The notes under the pieces: model-generated
Told to the model about the DNA's origin: nothing
The model's input: only the letters and a program-made list of their open reading frames with translations
The model's database searches: none
Source of the DNA: Piscinibacter defluvii
GTDB lineage: Bacteria > Pseudomonadota > Gammaproteobacteria > Burkholderiales > Burkholderiaceae_C
Length of the DNA stretch: 64,000 nucleotides
Reading direction: 5' to 3'
NCBI RefSeq assembly: GCF_004011805.1
Contig: NZ_RCHJ01000013.1
Location: 222,967-286,966, forward strand
Program-made: the position numbers and the translations under genes
Part shown: piece after piece, positions 1-10,742 of the stretch
How the letters are laid out: each line of letters begins with the position of its first letter
Numbering within the stretch: position 1 is the stretch's first letter

Positions 1-20
1 CCTGCTGAAAGGTAACCACC

Positions 21-569
21 ATCGCTACTTTTGCTGACCGCCGTACCCCCAACGCCGAGCGCAAGCACCGGCTGAACCGGGAGATCATGGCGCCCGAGGT
101 CCGCTTGAACGGTCCCGAGAACGAGCCCCTGGGCATCGTTCCCCTGCAGGAAGCCCTGCGCATGGCCGGCGAGCTGGACGTCGATCTGGTCGAAATCGTT
201 GCCCAGGCCGATCCGCCGGTATGCCGGCTGATGGACTACGGCAAGTTCAAGTACCAGGAGCAGAAGCGCGCAGCAGAGGCCAAGGCCAAGCAGAAGGTCA
301 TCGAAGTCAAGGAAGTGAAGTTCCGTCCGGGCACGGACGAAGGCGACTACCAGATCAAGATGCGCAACCTGCGCCGCTTCATCGAGGAAGACGGCGACAA
401 GGGCAAGGTCACGCTGCGCTACCGCGGCCGCGAGATCACGCACCAGGACATCGGCATGCGGCTGCTCGAGCGCATCCGCGATGAACTGGCCGATGTGTCG
501 GTGGTGGAGCACATGCCCAAGCTCGAGGGTCGCCAGATGATCATGGTGCTGGCGCCCAAGCGGAAGTGA
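21..569 (+). CDS. infC: Translation initiation factor IF-3
   Basis: IF-3 binds the 30S subunit, prevents premature 50S joining and checks start-codon and initiator-tRNA pairing. The protein has 182 residues, the usual length, with the N-domain signature [13 protein letters not shown] and a complete C-terminal domain. The frame is open upstream of the first ATG (position 87). An ATC at 21 sits 8 bases after an AAAGGT ribosome site and gives the conserved N-terminus ATFADRR. Non-AUG starts are the rule for infC and underlie autoregulation, because IF-3 rejects its own start codon. It is first of the infC-rpmI-rplT set; thrS would be expected just upstream, outside the window. Confidence 0.95.
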   Translation: MATFADRRTPNAERKHRLNREIMAPEVRLNGPENEPLGIVPLQEALRMAGELDVDLVEIVAQADPPVCRLMDYGKFKYQEQKRAAEAKAKQKVIEVKEVKFRPGTDEGDYQIKMRNLRRFIEEDGDKGKVTLRYRGREITHQDIGMRLLERIRDELADVSVVEHMPKLEGRQMIMVLAPKRK

Positions 570-685
570 TTTGAAGGGTTCAGCACCGCGGTCTGGTCGC
601 CGGGGTGCTGTCAGAAGCGGCTGCAGGCCGACAAGACGGGAGCGATGTTCCCGGCGCCTGCCGCAGCAACATAGAAGGAGCAGTC

Positions 686-889
686 ATGCCCAAGATGAAG
701 ACCAAGAGCAGTGCGAAGAAGCGGTTCCGCGTCCGTCCGGGCGGCACCGTGAAGCGCGGCCAGGCGTTCAAGCGCCACATCCTCACCAAGAAGTCCACGA
801 AGAACAAGCGCCACCTGCGTGGCGCCACCAACGTGCACGACACCAACATGGGCCACATGGCGCAGATGCTGCCGTTCGCGGGTCTGTGA
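686..889 (+). CDS. rpmI: 50S ribosomal protein L35
   Basis: Small basic ribosomal protein of 67 residues, starting [14 protein letters not shown] and very rich in Lys and Arg, as is typical of L35. A good AGAAGGAG ribosome site lies just before the ATG. It sits between infC and rplT as in most bacteria. The 116-base gap after infC shows no other feature. In E. coli L20 represses rpmI and rplT translation through an RNA structure; I did not identify that structure here. Confidence 0.97.
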   Translation: MPKMKTKSSAKKRFRVRPGGTVKRGQAFKRHILTKKSTKNKRHLRGATNVHDTNMGHMAQMLPFAGL

Positions 890-924
890 GTGTCGGACGA
901 CTGAACCGGTAAAGGAGAAGAGAA

Positions 925-2419
<1,495 letters not shown>

Positions 2420-2432
2420 AAGACGAGAACCC

Positions 2433-4847
2433 ATGCAGTTCCCCGAATCCTGGTTGCGCGAGTTCTGCGATCCGCCGATCACCACCGCCGAGCTGGCCGA
2501 ACTGCTCACGATGTCGGGCATGGAGGTCGAGGAGGCCCGCCCGGCCGCGCCGCCGTTCACGGGCGTCGTGGTCGGCCAGGTGCTCGCCATCGAGCGCCAC
2601 CCGAATGCCGACCGGCTGAACGTTTGCCAGGTGGATGCCGGTACCGGCACGACGCTGACCATCGTCTGCGGCGCGCCGAACGTGCGCGTCGGCATCAAGG
2701 TGCCGTGCGCGCTGGTCGGTGCCGAGCTGCCGCCGGGCGAGGACGGCAAGCCCTTCGTCATCAAGCTCGGCAAGCTGCGCGGCGTGGAGAGCCAGGGCAT
2801 GCTGTGCTCGGCGCGCGAGCTCAAGCTGTCGGAGGATCACGGCGGGCTGCTGATCCTCGACGACGGGGCGACCGTCGGCGCGGACGTCCGCGGGCATCTG
2901 AACCTCGACGACACGATCTTCACGCTCAAGCTCACGCCCAACCTGGCGCATGGCCTGAGTGTCTACGGCATCGCCCGCGAGGTGGCCGCCTTGACCGGTG
3001 CGCCGCTGAAGACGGTGGCCTTCCCGCCGGTGAAGCCGACGCACGACACGGTGCTGCCGGTGAAGATCGAGGCGCCGGACCTGTGCGGCCGCTTCTCCGG
3101 CCGCGTGGTGCGCCATGTCGACACGAAAGCGAAGACGCCGGCCTGGATGGTCGACCGGCTGGCGCGCTGCGGGCAGCGCTCCGTCACGGCGCTGGTGGAC
3201 ATCTCGAACTACGTGATGTTCGAGTATGGCCGGCCCTCGCACATCTTCGACTTCGACAAGATCCACGGTGGTCTGACGGTGCGCTGGGGCCGCCCGGGCG
3301 AGTCGCTCGAGCTGCTGAACGGCAACACCATCGAGGTCGACGCGACGGTCGGCGTGATCGCCGACGACCAGGCCGTCGAATCGCTGGCCGGCATCATGGG
3401 CGGCGAGGCGACCGCGGTGTCCGAGAGCACGCGTCATGTCTACGTGGAGGCCGCCTTCTGGTGGCCCGAGGCGGTGGCCGGGCGCTCGCGCCGCTACGCC
3501 TTCGCCACCGATGCGGGGCACCGCTTCGAGCGTGGTGTCGACCCGGCGAAGACGGTCGAGCACATCGAGCGCATCACACAGCTGATCATCGACATCTGCG
3601 GCGGCGAGGCCGGGCCGATGGACGACCAGGTGCTCGCGCTGCCGGAGGCCAAGCCGGTCACGTTGCGTGTCGAACGCGCCACCAAGGTGATCGGCATGCC
3701 GGTCACGCAGGAGCAGTGCGAGGGCGTGATGCGCCGCCTCGGCTTGGCGTTTACGAGCGAGCCCGGGCGGCTGCACGTCACGCCGCCGAGCTGGCGTTTC
3801 GATCTGAAGATCGAGGAAGACCTGATCGAGGAAGTGATCCGCGTGCTCGGCTATCGCACGCTGCCCGACACGCCGCCGCGCGCGCCGGTGCGGCCGCGGC
3901 CGCAGACCGAGACACGGCGCGGGCTGAATGCGATCCGCCACGCGCTGGCCGCGCTGGACTTCCAGGAGACGATCAACTTCAGCTTCGTCGAGGAGCGCTG
4001 GGAACACGAGCTGGCCGGCAACCCCGACCCAATCCGCGTCCTCAATCCGATCGCCAGCCCGCTGGCGGTGATGCGCTCCAGCCTGATCGGCAGCCTGGTC
4101 GCGGTGCTGCAGTACAACCTCGCGCGCCGCGCCAGCCGCGTGCGGGTGTTCGAGATCGGGCGCATCTACCGGCGCGATGCGCAGGTGGCCGACGGCGAGG
4201 TGGCCGTGGCCGGCGTGCATCAGCCGGTGCGGGTGGCGGCACTGGCCTGGGGGCCGGCCGATGCTCTGCAATGGGGCAGCAAGGAACGGCCGGTCGACTT
4301 CTTCGACCTGAAGGGCGACCTCGAGGCCCTGCTGGCGCCCCGCAAGGCGCAGTTCGAGCCGGCCGATCATCCGGCGCTGCACCCGGGGCGCTGCGCCCGC
4401 GTGCTGCTCGATGGCTGCGACATCGGCGTGATCGGCGAACTGCACCCGCGCTGGCGCCAGGCCTACGAGCTGCCGAGCGCGCCGGTGCTGTTCGAGCTCG
4501 ACGCGGCGGCACTGCGCGAGCGGGCCGTGCCATCGTTCGTGCCGATCCCGCGCCAGCAGGTGGCCTGGCGCGACGTGGCGCTGGTGGCGGACGACAAGGT
4601 CACGCACGCGGCGCTGATGCAGGCGATCGGCGCCTCGGCCGACGGCCTGGTCCGCTCGGCACGCCTGTTCGATGTTTACCGGCCGGCCGCCGGCAGTGCC
4701 GACCTGAAATCCGGCGAACGCAGCCTGGCCGTGCGCCTGGAACTGCTGGACGAGGAAACGACCCTCACCGACGAACGCATCGAGGCGGCCGTGGCCGAGG
4801 TCCTGGCGCGGCTGCACGAGCGGCTCGGCGTGCGCCGCCGCGGCTGA
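2433..4847 (+). CDS. pheT: Phenylalanine--tRNA ligase beta subunit
   Basis: Beta subunit of PheRS, 804 residues, the normal length. Domain order is an N-terminal tRNA-binding (EMAP-like) domain around residues 40-150 ([20 protein letters not shown]), the B3/4 editing domain, the B5 domain, the catalytic-like core and a C-terminal anticodon-binding FDX-ACB domain (FDVYRP...[12 protein letters not shown]). It recognises tRNA-Phe and hydrolyses mischarged Tyr-tRNA-Phe. It lies directly after pheS and before ihfA in one transcription unit. Confidence 0.97.
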   Translation: MQFPESWLREFCDPPITTAELAELLTMSGMEVEEARPAAPPFTGVVVGQVLAIERHPNADRLNVCQVDAGTGTTLTIVCGAPNVRVGIKVPCALVGAELPPGEDGKPFVIKLGKLRGVESQGMLCSARELKLSEDHGGLLILDDGATVGADVRGHLNLDDTIFTLKLTPNLAHGLSVYGIAREVAALTGAPLKTVAFPPVKPTHDTVLPVKIEAPDLCGRFSGRVVRHVDTKAKTPAWMVDRLARCGQRSVTALVDISNYVMFEYGRPSHIFDFDKIHGGLTVRWGRPGESLELLNGNTIEVDATVGVIADDQAVESLAGIMGGEATAVSESTRHVYVEAAFWWPEAVAGRSRRYAFATDAGHRFERGVDPAKTVEHIERITQLIIDICGGEAGPMDDQVLALPEAKPVTLRVERATKVIGMPVTQEQCEGVMRRLGLAFTSEPGRLHVTPPSWRFDLKIEEDLIEEVIRVLGYRTLPDTPPRAPVRPRPQTETRRGLNAIRHALAALDFQETINFSFVEERWEHELAGNPDPIRVLNPIASPLAVMRSSLIGSLVAVLQYNLARRASRVRVFEIGRIYRRDAQVADGEVAVAGVHQPVRVAALAWGPADALQWGSKERPVDFFDLKGDLEALLAPRKAQFEPADHPALHPGRCARVLLDGCDIGVIGELHPRWRQAYELPSAPVLFELDAAALRERAVPSFVPIPRQQVAWRDVALVADDKVTHAALMQAIGASADGLVRSARLFDVYRPAAGSADLKSGERSLAVRLELLDEETTLTDERIEAAVAEVLARLHERLGVRRRG

Positions 4848-4861
4848 ATCCTGGGAGGACC

Positions 4862-5224
4862 ATGAGCGACAACGAGAAGCCCGGCGGCCGCGTCGTCCTG
4901 CCGACGATCGAGACGCCGACGCTGACCAAGGCCGAACTGGCCGACCTGCTGTTCGAGCGGCTCGGGCTGAACAAGCGCGAGTCCAAGGACATGGTCGAGG
5001 CCTTCTTCGAGATCATCCACGGCACGCTGGTGGGCGGCGAGGATGTCAAGCTCTCGAGCTTCGGCAACTTCAACATCCGCCGCAAGGCGCCGCGGCCGGG
5101 TCGCAATCCGCGCACCGGCGAGGCGATTCCGATCAAGGCACGCAACGTCGTGACCTTCCACGCGAGTTACAAACTCAAGGGAGTCGTGCAAGGTGACATA
5201 CCGGTCGGGGAGGAGTTCGAGTAA
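4862..5224 (+). CDS. ihfA: Integration host factor alpha subunit
   Basis: DNA-bending HU/IHF family protein of 120 residues; with IhfB it forms the heterodimer used in transcription, recombination and phage integration. The core starts at [16 protein letters not shown] and has the DNA-binding arm motif [12 protein letters not shown]. The N-terminus is about 20 residues longer than E. coli IhfA, as in other Burkholderiales. The ATG at 4862 is preceded by GGGAGGA. It lies 14 bases after pheT, the conserved arrangement. Confidence 0.95.
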   Translation: MSDNEKPGGRVVLPTIETPTLTKAELADLLFERLGLNKRESKDMVEAFFEIIHGTLVGGEDVKLSSFGNFNIRRKAPRPGRNPRTGEAIPIKARNVVTFHASYKLKGVVQGDIPVGEEFE

Positions 5225-5258
5225 AGTCTAGCTTTCTCTTGCGATCTTATTGATTTAA

Positions 5259-5696
5259 ATGGAGAAAGCGCTCCCAGCCATTCCCGCCAAGCGTTACTTC
5301 ACGATCGGTGAGGTGAGCGACTTGTGCGGGGTGAAGCCGTACGTGCTGCGCTATTGGGAGCAGGAGTTCACGCAGCTCAAGCCCATGAAGCGCCGCGGCA
5401 ACCGGCGCTACTACCAGCATCACGAGGTGCTGCTGATCCGGCGCATCCGCGAACTGCTATACGAACAGGGCTTCACGATCAGCGGCGCGCGCAATCGCCT
5501 GTCCGATCCGAGCGCGGGGCGTGAGTCGCCGACGGAGTCGGCCCAGGCGGCCGTCGTCGCCGACGAAGTGATCGACATGGCCGCAGCCCTGGCGCCCGCA
5601 CCGACGGCGCCCGAAGATCCCGATCCGGCCGGCGCCTGGACACTGGACCAGGTGCGCGACGAGTTGCGCTCCATCCGCAGCCTGCTGAGCGAGTGA
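5259..5696 (+). CDS. MerR family transcriptional regulator
   Basis: 145-residue regulator with an N-terminal MerR winged-helix domain (YFTIGEVSDLCGVKPYVLRY, residues 13-32, continuing to about 80) and a variable Ala/Pro-rich C-terminus. It lacks the Cys-rich metal-binding tail of MerR or CueR, so the signal is unknown. This regulator follows ihfA in most beta- and gammaproteobacteria. The 34-base gap before the ATG is unusually AT-rich for this genome and has no clear ribosome site. Confidence 0.93.
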   Translation: MEKALPAIPAKRYFTIGEVSDLCGVKPYVLRYWEQEFTQLKPMKRRGNRRYYQHHEVLLIRRIRELLYEQGFTISGARNRLSDPSAGRESPTESAQAAVVADEVIDMAAALAPAPTAPEDPDPAGAWTLDQVRDELRSIRSLLSE

Positions 5697-5740
5697 TCCG
5701 GCAAGCGCAGGGCCGGCAGGCCCTATAATGCGCAGTTCGT

Positions 5741-5817
5741 CGGGGTGTAGCGCAGCCTGGTAGCGCACTTGCATGGGGTGCAAGGGGTCGCGAGTTCGAA
5801 TCCCGCCACCCCGACCA
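5741..5817 (+). tRNA. tRNA-Pro (anticodon GGG)
   Basis: 77-base cloverleaf with acceptor stem CGGGGTG/CACCCCG, discriminator A and encoded CCA. Anticodon stem CTTGC/GCAAG encloses the loop ATGGGGT, giving anticodon GGG (codon CCC). A perfect -10 box TATAAT (5724-5729) lies 11 bases upstream, consistent with its own promoter. Confidence 0.98.
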
Positions 5818-5825
5818 AGAACTGC

Positions 5826-5857
5826 AGAAGCCCGGTGCCGCAAGGTGCCGGGCTTCT
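5826..5857 (+). terminator. Hairpin terminator after tRNA-Pro
   Basis: AGAAGCCCGG pairs with CCGGGCTTCT; with two wobble pairs and an inner CC/GG the stem reaches 14 bp around a GCAA tetraloop. The following tract (TGCTTGTTGG) is only moderately T-rich. It ends the tRNA transcript and faces the convergent CoA-transferase gene. Confidence 0.7.
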
Positions 5858-5910
5858 TGCTTGTTGGCCGGACGAAGCCCTGCGCCAGAGCCTCCGTGCG
5901 CCGCAGTCCG

Positions 5911-7152
5911 TCAGACGACGCGCTGGGCACGCAGGGCGGCGATCGCCTCCGGCTCGAGGCCCAGCCAGTCGTGCAGCACCTCCTCGCAGTGCTGACCGAG
6001 CGTCGGCGGTGCGCTGCGATACGCCACCGGCGACTCCGACAGGCGGATCGGGTTGGCCACCAGCGGGACGGCGGACGCCTCCTGGTGCGGGAGTTCCACG
6101 CGCAGGCCACGGGCGCGCACCTGTTCGTTGTCGAACACCCGGTCCAGCGTGTTGATCGGGCCGCAGGGCACGTTCGCGGCTTCCATCGCGGCGATCCAGT
6201 CGTCGGTGCGGCGTGTCCGGGTGATTTCGCCGATCGCCGCCACCAGTGCGTCGCGATGCCTCACCCGCTGCGGGTTGGTCGCGTACCGCTCGTCGCGCGC
6301 CCAGTCCGCCCGGCCGAGCACGCCACAGAACGAGGCGAACTGGCTGTCGTTGCCGACCGTAACGATCATGTGGCCGTCCGCGGTCGGGAAGTCCTGGTAG
6401 GGCACGATGCTCGGGTGGGCATTGCCCATGCGCTGCGGCACGCGGCCGCCGACCAGGAAGTTCGAGGCCTGGTTGGCCAGCGCCGCCACCTGCACGTCCA
6501 GCAGCGCCAGATCGACGTGCTGGCCGGTGCCGCTGACATGGCGGCGCTGCAGCGCGGCCAGCACCGCCACCGCCGCGTACAGGCCGGTCATCACGTCGGT
6601 GAGCGCCACGCCCACCTTCAGCGGCCCGCCACCGGCTTCGCCGTCAGGGCGCCCGGTGATGCTCATCAACCCGCCCATGCCCTGCATCAGGAAGTCGTAG
6701 CCGGGGCGCTCGGCATAGGGCCCGGTCTGGCCGAAGCCGGTGATCGAGCAGTAGATCAGGCGCGGGTTGAGCGGCGCCAGGCTCGCGTAGTCGAGCCCGT
6801 ACTGCGCCAGGCCACCGACCTTGAAGTTCTCCAGCAGCACGTCTGCGCCCAGCGCCAGCTCGCGCACCAGGCGCTGCCCCTCCGGGTTCGACAGGTCGAC
6901 CGTCAGCGAGCGCTTGTTGCGGTTCGCGCTCAGGAAGTAGGCCGACTCGGCACTCGCGCTGCCGTCGTCGCGCTGCAGCCAGGGCGGGCCCCAGGCGCGT
7001 GTGTCGTCGCCGCTGCCCGGGCGCTCGACCTTGACGACATCCGCGCCCAGGTCGGCCAGCAACTGGCTGCACCACGGGCCGGCCAGCACCCGCGAGAGGT
7101 CGAGCACGCGCAGGCCGGCCAGCGCGCCCGGTGGCAGGGCGGGGCGCTCCAC
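5911..7152 (-). CDS. CaiB/BaiF family CoA-transferase
   Basis: Class III CoA-transferase of 413 residues, which swaps CoA between carboxylic acids through an aspartyl-CoA thioester intermediate. The N-terminal motif LRVLDLSRVLAGPWCSQLLA and the block LLENFKVGGLAQYGLDY are characteristic; the catalytic Asp follows in the N-terminal third. The frame is open far upstream, but the GTG at 7152 begins 2 bases after the gcdH stop and gives a family-length protein. Pairing with gcdH suggests it activates glutarate (succinyl-CoA:glutarate CoA-transferase role), an inference from context. Confidence 0.9.
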   Translation of the reverse strand: MERPALPPGALAGLRVLDLSRVLAGPWCSQLLADLGADVVKVERPGSGDDTRAWGPPWLQRDDGSASAESAYFLSANRNKRSLTVDLSNPEGQRLVRELALGADVLLENFKVGGLAQYGLDYASLAPLNPRLIYCSITGFGQTGPYAERPGYDFLMQGMGGLMSITGRPDGEAGGGPLKVGVALTDVMTGLYAAVAVLAALQRRHVSGTGQHVDLALLDVQVAALANQASNFLVGGRVPQRMGNAHPSIVPYQDFPTADGHMIVTVGNDSQFASFCGVLGRADWARDERYATNPQRVRHRDALVAAIGEITRTRRTDDWIAAMEAANVPCGPINTLDRVFDNEQVRARGLRVELPHQEASAVPLVANPIRLSESPVAYRSAPPTLGQHCEEVLHDWLGLEPEAIAALRAQRVV

Positions 7153-7154
7153 GC

Positions 7155-8342
7155 TCAGAACGCCGCGATGCCGGTGATCGCCCGGCCGAGGATCAGCGCG
7201 TGCACGTCGTGGGTGCCCTCGTAGGTGTTGACCACCTCGAGGTTGACGAGGTGGCGCGCCACGCCGAACTCGTCGCTGATGCCGTTGCCGCCGAGCATGT
7301 CGCGCGCGGTGCGGGCGATCTCGAGAGCCTTGCCGCAGGAGTTGCGCTTCATGATCGAGGTGATCTCGACCGCGGCCGTGCCCTCGTCCTTCATGCGCCC
7401 GAGCCGCAGGCAACCCTGCAGGCCGAGCGTGATGTCGGTCAGCATGTCGGCAAGCTTCTTCTGCACCAGCTGGTTGGCCGCCAGGGGCTTGCCGAACTGC
7501 TTGCGGTCGAGCACGTACTGGCGGGCGCGATGGAAGCAGTCCTCCGCCGCGCCGAGCGCGCCCCAGGCAATGCCGTAGCGCGCGCTGTTCAGGCAGGTGA
7601 ACGGGCCCTTCAGGCCGCGCACCTCGGGGAAGGCGTTCTCCTCGGGGCAGAACACCTCGTCCATCACGATCTCGCCGGTGACCGAGGCGCGCAGGCCGAC
7701 CTTGCCGTGGATGGCCGGAGCGCTCAGTCCCTTCCAGCCCTTCTCGAGCACAAAACCGCGGATGGCCCCCGCGTCGTCCTTGGCCCAGACCACGAACACG
7801 TCGGCGATCGGGCTGTTGGTGATCCACATCTTGCTGCCGGTGAGTGCATAACCGCCGGGCACCTTCTTCGCGCGCGACACCATGCTGCCGGGGTCGGAGC
7901 CGTGGTTCGGCTCGGTCAGGCCGAAGCAGCCGATCCACTCGCCGCGCGCCAGCTTCGGCAGGTACTTCTGTTTCTGCGCCTCGGTGCCGAACTCGTTGAT
8001 GGGCACCATCACCAGCGAGCTCTGCACGCTCATCATCGAGCGATAGCCCGAGTCGACGCGCTCGACCTCGTGCGCCACAAGCCCGTAGCTGACGTAGTTC
8101 AGCCCGGCGCCGCCATAGGCTTCGGGAATGGTGGGCCCGAGCAGGCCGAGTTCGCCCATCTCCCGGAAGATGCCGGCATCGGTGCGCTCGTGGCGGAAGG
8201 CTTCGAGCACGCGTGGCGCGAGGCGCTCCTGGCAGTACGTGCGGGCCGAGTCGCGCACCATGCGCTCCTCGTCGCTCAGCTGGGCGTCGAGCAGCAAGGG
8301 ATCGTCCCAGTGGAAGCTGGCCTTGGTGTGATTGGAACTCAT
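7155..8342 (-). CDS. gcdH: Glutaryl-CoA dehydrogenase
   Basis: FAD acyl-CoA dehydrogenase of 395 residues that oxidatively decarboxylates glutaryl-CoA to crotonyl-CoA in lysine, tryptophan and glutarate breakdown. It shows the family FAD/substrate block [16 protein letters not shown], the C-terminal [18 protein letters not shown] and an N-terminus ([19 protein letters not shown]) typical of GcdH rather than other acyl-CoA dehydrogenases. The start at 8342 gives [10 protein letters not shown]. It is upstream partner of the CoA-transferase and divergent from a LysR regulator, its likely controller. Confidence 0.94.
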   Translation of the reverse strand: MSSNHTKASFHWDDPLLLDAQLSDEERMVRDSARTYCQERLAPRVLEAFRHERTDAGIFREMGELGLLGPTIPEAYGGAGLNYVSYGLVAHEVERVDSGYRSMMSVQSSLVMVPINEFGTEAQKQKYLPKLARGEWIGCFGLTEPNHGSDPGSMVSRAKKVPGGYALTGSKMWITNSPIADVFVVWAKDDAGAIRGFVLEKGWKGLSAPAIHGKVGLRASVTGEIVMDEVFCPEENAFPEVRGLKGPFTCLNSARYGIAWGALGAAEDCFHRARQYVLDRKQFGKPLAANQLVQKKLADMLTDITLGLQGCLRLGRMKDEGTAAVEITSIMKRNSCGKALEIARTARDMLGGNGISDEFGVARHLVNLEVVNTYEGTHDVHALILGRAITGIAAF

Positions 8343-8401
8343 CTCAGGATCACCGCAGAAGAAACGAAGTGTCGGGACTCTAGAGGCGATTGTTCCCGTG
8401 C

Positions 8402-8443
8402 GCAAACGACATGTTTGCACCGTCTTGTGCGTCAGACGCACAA
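8402..8443. promoter_or_regulatory. Two inverted repeats between gcdH and lysR
   Basis: In the 111-base divergent gap lie GCAAAC-5-GTTTGC (8402-8418) and a perfect 9-bp palindrome around one base, TTGTGCGTCAGACGCACAA (8425-8443). The second ends 10 bases before the lysR ATG. Two-site palindromic binding in a divergent gap is what LysR proteins use, so these are likely the regulator's recognition and activation sites. Confidence 0.6.
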
Positions 8444-8453
8444 TAGCCAGGTC

Positions 8454-9350
8454 ATGCGCCGGAAGATCCCGTCCACGGGCGCTCTCGCCGCCTTCGAGGC
8501 GGCGGCGCGCCACCAGAGCTACACCAAGGCGGCCGAAGAACTCGCGGTGACGCAGAGTGCGGTCTGCCGCCAGATCGCCGCGCTGGAGGAGTTCCTCGGT
8601 GTGCGCCTGTTCCAGCGCAGCCGTCGCGGGGTGGCACTGACCGACGCCGGGCAGCGTTACGGCCGGCAGGTGAGGGCGCGGCTGGAGGAGGTCGAGCGCG
8701 ATGCGCTGGAACTGATGTCGCGCGGCGCCGAGGGTGTGGCGCTCGAACTCGGCGTGGTACCGACCTTCGCCACCAAGTGGCTGCTGCCGCGCCTGCCCGG
8801 CTTCACCCGGGCGCACCCGTCGATCCAGGTGCACCTGACGGCGCGCACGCGGCCCTTCCTGTTCGACGACACGCCGTTCCATGCCGCGATCCACGCCGGC
8901 ACCGGCGCGTGGCCGGGCACCGAAGGTCTGTTCCTGCTGCCGGAGAGCCTGGTGGCCGTGGCCAGTCCGGCGCTGGCCGCGGGGCGGCGCGACTTCACCG
9001 CGGGCGACTGGCGCAACGTGGTGCTGCTGCAGCAGGGCACGCGGCCCTACGCCTGGCGCGACTGGTTCGCCGCACAGGGGCTGCGGGTCGAAGGCGACCT
9101 GGCCGGCCCGCGGCTGGAACTGTTCTCCATGCTCGCCGAGGCGGCGACCCGAAGCATGGGCGTCGCCCTGGTGCCGCCGTTCCTCGTGGAAGACGAACTC
9201 GCGCGTGGGTCGCTCGTGACCGTCTCGCCGCAGGCCGTGCCGAGCGGCCGGGCCTATCGCCTGATCTATCCGGAGCGCGAATCCGGCAGTGCCGCGCTGC
9301 GCCTCTTCGGCACCTGGCTGCAGACGCAGGCGCAGGCGGCCGCAGCCTGA
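8454..9350 (+). CDS. LysR family transcriptional regulator (GcvA-like)
   Basis: 298-residue LysR-type regulator with a winged HTH at residues 6-65 ([20 protein letters not shown], then [17 protein letters not shown]) and a periplasmic-binding-like effector domain. The N-terminal pattern matches the GcvA/TrpI subgroup. It is divergent from gcdH, so control of the glutaryl-CoA genes is the natural expectation. The ATG at 8454 is chosen because upstream sequence in this frame overlaps gcdH and the palindromes. Confidence 0.93.
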   Translation: MRRKIPSTGALAAFEAAARHQSYTKAAEELAVTQSAVCRQIAALEEFLGVRLFQRSRRGVALTDAGQRYGRQVRARLEEVERDALELMSRGAEGVALELGVVPTFATKWLLPRLPGFTRAHPSIQVHLTARTRPFLFDDTPFHAAIHAGTGAWPGTEGLFLLPESLVAVASPALAAGRRDFTAGDWRNVVLLQQGTRPYAWRDWFAAQGLRVEGDLAGPRLELFSMLAEAATRSMGVALVPPFLVEDELARGSLVTVSPQAVPSGRAYRLIYPERESGSAALRLFGTWLQTQAQAAAA

Positions 9351-9365
9351 TCGGCATCAAGGATT

Positions 9366-9384
9366 ATTATTGAGAAGCATTCCT
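9366..9384 (+). promoter_or_regulatory. Probable Fur box upstream of bfd
   Basis: The 19-mer ATTATTGAGAAGCATTCCT matches the Fur consensus at 11 of 19 positions and sits in an AT-rich patch 44 bases before the bfd start. bfd genes are commonly Fur-regulated in proteobacteria. Confidence 0.5.
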
Positions 9385-9427
9385 ATTTGAGCTAGGATGG
9401 CTGCATCCGCACCGAGGACCGCGCGCC

Positions 9428-9649
9428 ATGATCGTCTGCCTGTGCCATCGCATCTCCGATCGCGACATCGTCCGGGCGGTGGAGTCGGGCACCGACTGCT
9501 TCGAGGCGCTGCAGGACGACACGCGGCTGGCTTCATCCTGCGGGTGCTGCCACGACTGTGCGCGGGATGTGTTCGAGAACGCGCGGCAGCGGGTCTGTGC
9601 CGGCGGCGCCGCGCAAGAGCGGCGCGTCATCGCGCTGGTGGCCGGCTAA
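9428..9649 (+). CDS. bfd: Bacterioferritin-associated ferredoxin
   Basis: 73-residue [2Fe-2S] protein of the BFD family, which delivers electrons to bacterioferritin so that stored iron is released. The N-terminus MIVCLCHRISDRDI contains the first CxC pair and SSCGCCHDCARDVF the second cysteine group. No bacterioferritin gene lies nearby. The Fur-like site upstream agrees with induction under iron limitation. Confidence 0.9.
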   Translation: MIVCLCHRISDRDIVRAVESGTDCFEALQDDTRLASSCGCCHDCARDVFENARQRVCAGGAAQERRVIALVAG

Positions 9650-9667
9650 GCGCCGACCGGGCCGTCG

Positions 9668-9925
9668 TCAGGCCGCCGCCGCCGCTGAAGCGGCGATGCA
9701 TTGGTTGCACTTGCCCACCCCGGGCAGACGCGGATCGGGGCGTCCATCGCCGGTCTTGAAATTGGCCTGGCAGCGCCGGCACACATACATCTTCGAACTC
9801 GACATCATCGGGCGGATGCCCGGCTCGGAGGCCGGACGTGCGGCGGTGTACTCGGCCTGCGTCTGGCGCAGCTTGGGCGTGCTGTCGTTGGTCGGCATGG
9901 GTGGCGAGGAGCGTCGAGTCGTCAT
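9668..9925 (-). CDS. Small protein with two CxxC motifs
   Basis: 85-residue open frame convergent with bfd. The C-terminal half carries YVCRRCQANF and GKCNQCI, two CxxC pairs spaced like a small zinc ribbon, followed by an Ala run. There is no clear ribosome site at the first ATG, and the real start may be internal (for example at MPTND). I do not recognise a family; the paired CxxC motifs are the main argument that it is a gene. Confidence 0.45.
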   Translation of the reverse strand: MTTRRSSPPMPTNDSTPKLRQTQAEYTAARPASEPGIRPMMSSSKMYVCRRCQANFKTGDGRPDPRLPGVGKCNQCIAASAAAAA

Positions 9926-10087
9926 AGGGGGAGGCGAAGAGCGAGGGCAGGCTCGATGCAGATGGGGGCGCCGGCGCCTGCGTCAACCCGCTATTGTCGG
10001 CGGAATCCGGCCGGACGGCGCAACAGGATGCACGAGAGGTCGCTCAGGCGACTCTGTCTTGGCCGCCGCGACGCTAGAGTGCCGGCC

Positions 10088-10693
10088 ATGGAACGCCCCA
10101 TCATCGCGCTGGATGCCGACGGCGTCCTGCTCGACTACCACCTGGCCTACGCCGACGCCTGGCAGCGCGCCTTCGGCGAGTACCCGGCCGAGCGCGATCC
10201 GCAGGCCTACTGGCCGATGGACCGATGGCAGGTCGAACGTCTCGGCCTGATCAAGCGGGCGCGCTTCCGCGCCGAGTTCGGCGAGCCGTTCTGGTCCACC
10301 GTTCCGTCGATCCCCGGGGCGGTCGAGGCCTGCCACCGGCTGCACGCGGCCGGCTACACGCTGGTGTGCGTGTCGGCGCTCGAGCCGCGCTTCGAGGACG
10401 CCCGGCGCCGCAACCTGCGCGCGCTGGATTTCCCGATCGAGCGCGTCATCGCCACCGGCGACGCCGGCCGGGACCGCAGCCCGAAGGCCGATGCCGTCGA
10501 ACAGCTCGCGCCGCAGGCCTTCGTCGACGATTACCTGCCGTACTTCCGCGGCATCCCGGGCCCGGTGCACACGGCGCTGGTGACCCGCGGTGCGCCCAAC
10601 GGCAGCCCGAACGTCGGGCCCGAGCTCGAGCTGGCCTCGAGCACGCATCACGACCTGGCCGATTTCGTCGACTACTGGCTCGCGCGGCGCTGA
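10088..10693 (+). CDS. HAD family hydrolase
   Basis: 201-residue haloacid dehalogenase-like phosphatase. Motif I is IIALDADGVLLDYH (nucleophile Asp in the DxDG context), motif II is around LVCVSALE, and the acidic motif IV is FVDDYLPY near residue 145. The substrate is not predictable. The start at 10088 is the first ATG giving the conserved N-terminus; there is no strong ribosome site. It is convergent with hppA across a bidirectional-looking hairpin. Confidence 0.85.
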   Translation: MERPIIALDADGVLLDYHLAYADAWQRAFGEYPAERDPQAYWPMDRWQVERLGLIKRARFRAEFGEPFWSTVPSIPGAVEACHRLHAAGYTLVCVSALEPRFEDARRRNLRALDFPIERVIATGDAGRDRSPKADAVEQLAPQAFVDDYLPYFRGIPGPVHTALVTRGAPNGSPNVGPELELASSTHHDLADFVDYWLARR

Positions 10694-10694
10694 A

Positions 10695-10722
10695 ATGAAA
10701 AGGGGCTGGCGCGGCCAGCCCC
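10695..10722 (-). terminator. Rho-independent terminator of hppA
   Basis: Perfect 9-bp stem GGGGCTGGC/GCCAGCCCC with a 3-base loop. Read on the minus strand it is followed by TTTTCATTT. It lies between the stops of the HAD gene and hppA. Confidence 0.85.
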
Positions 10723-10742
10723 CGAGGTCGGGCGAGACGGGC

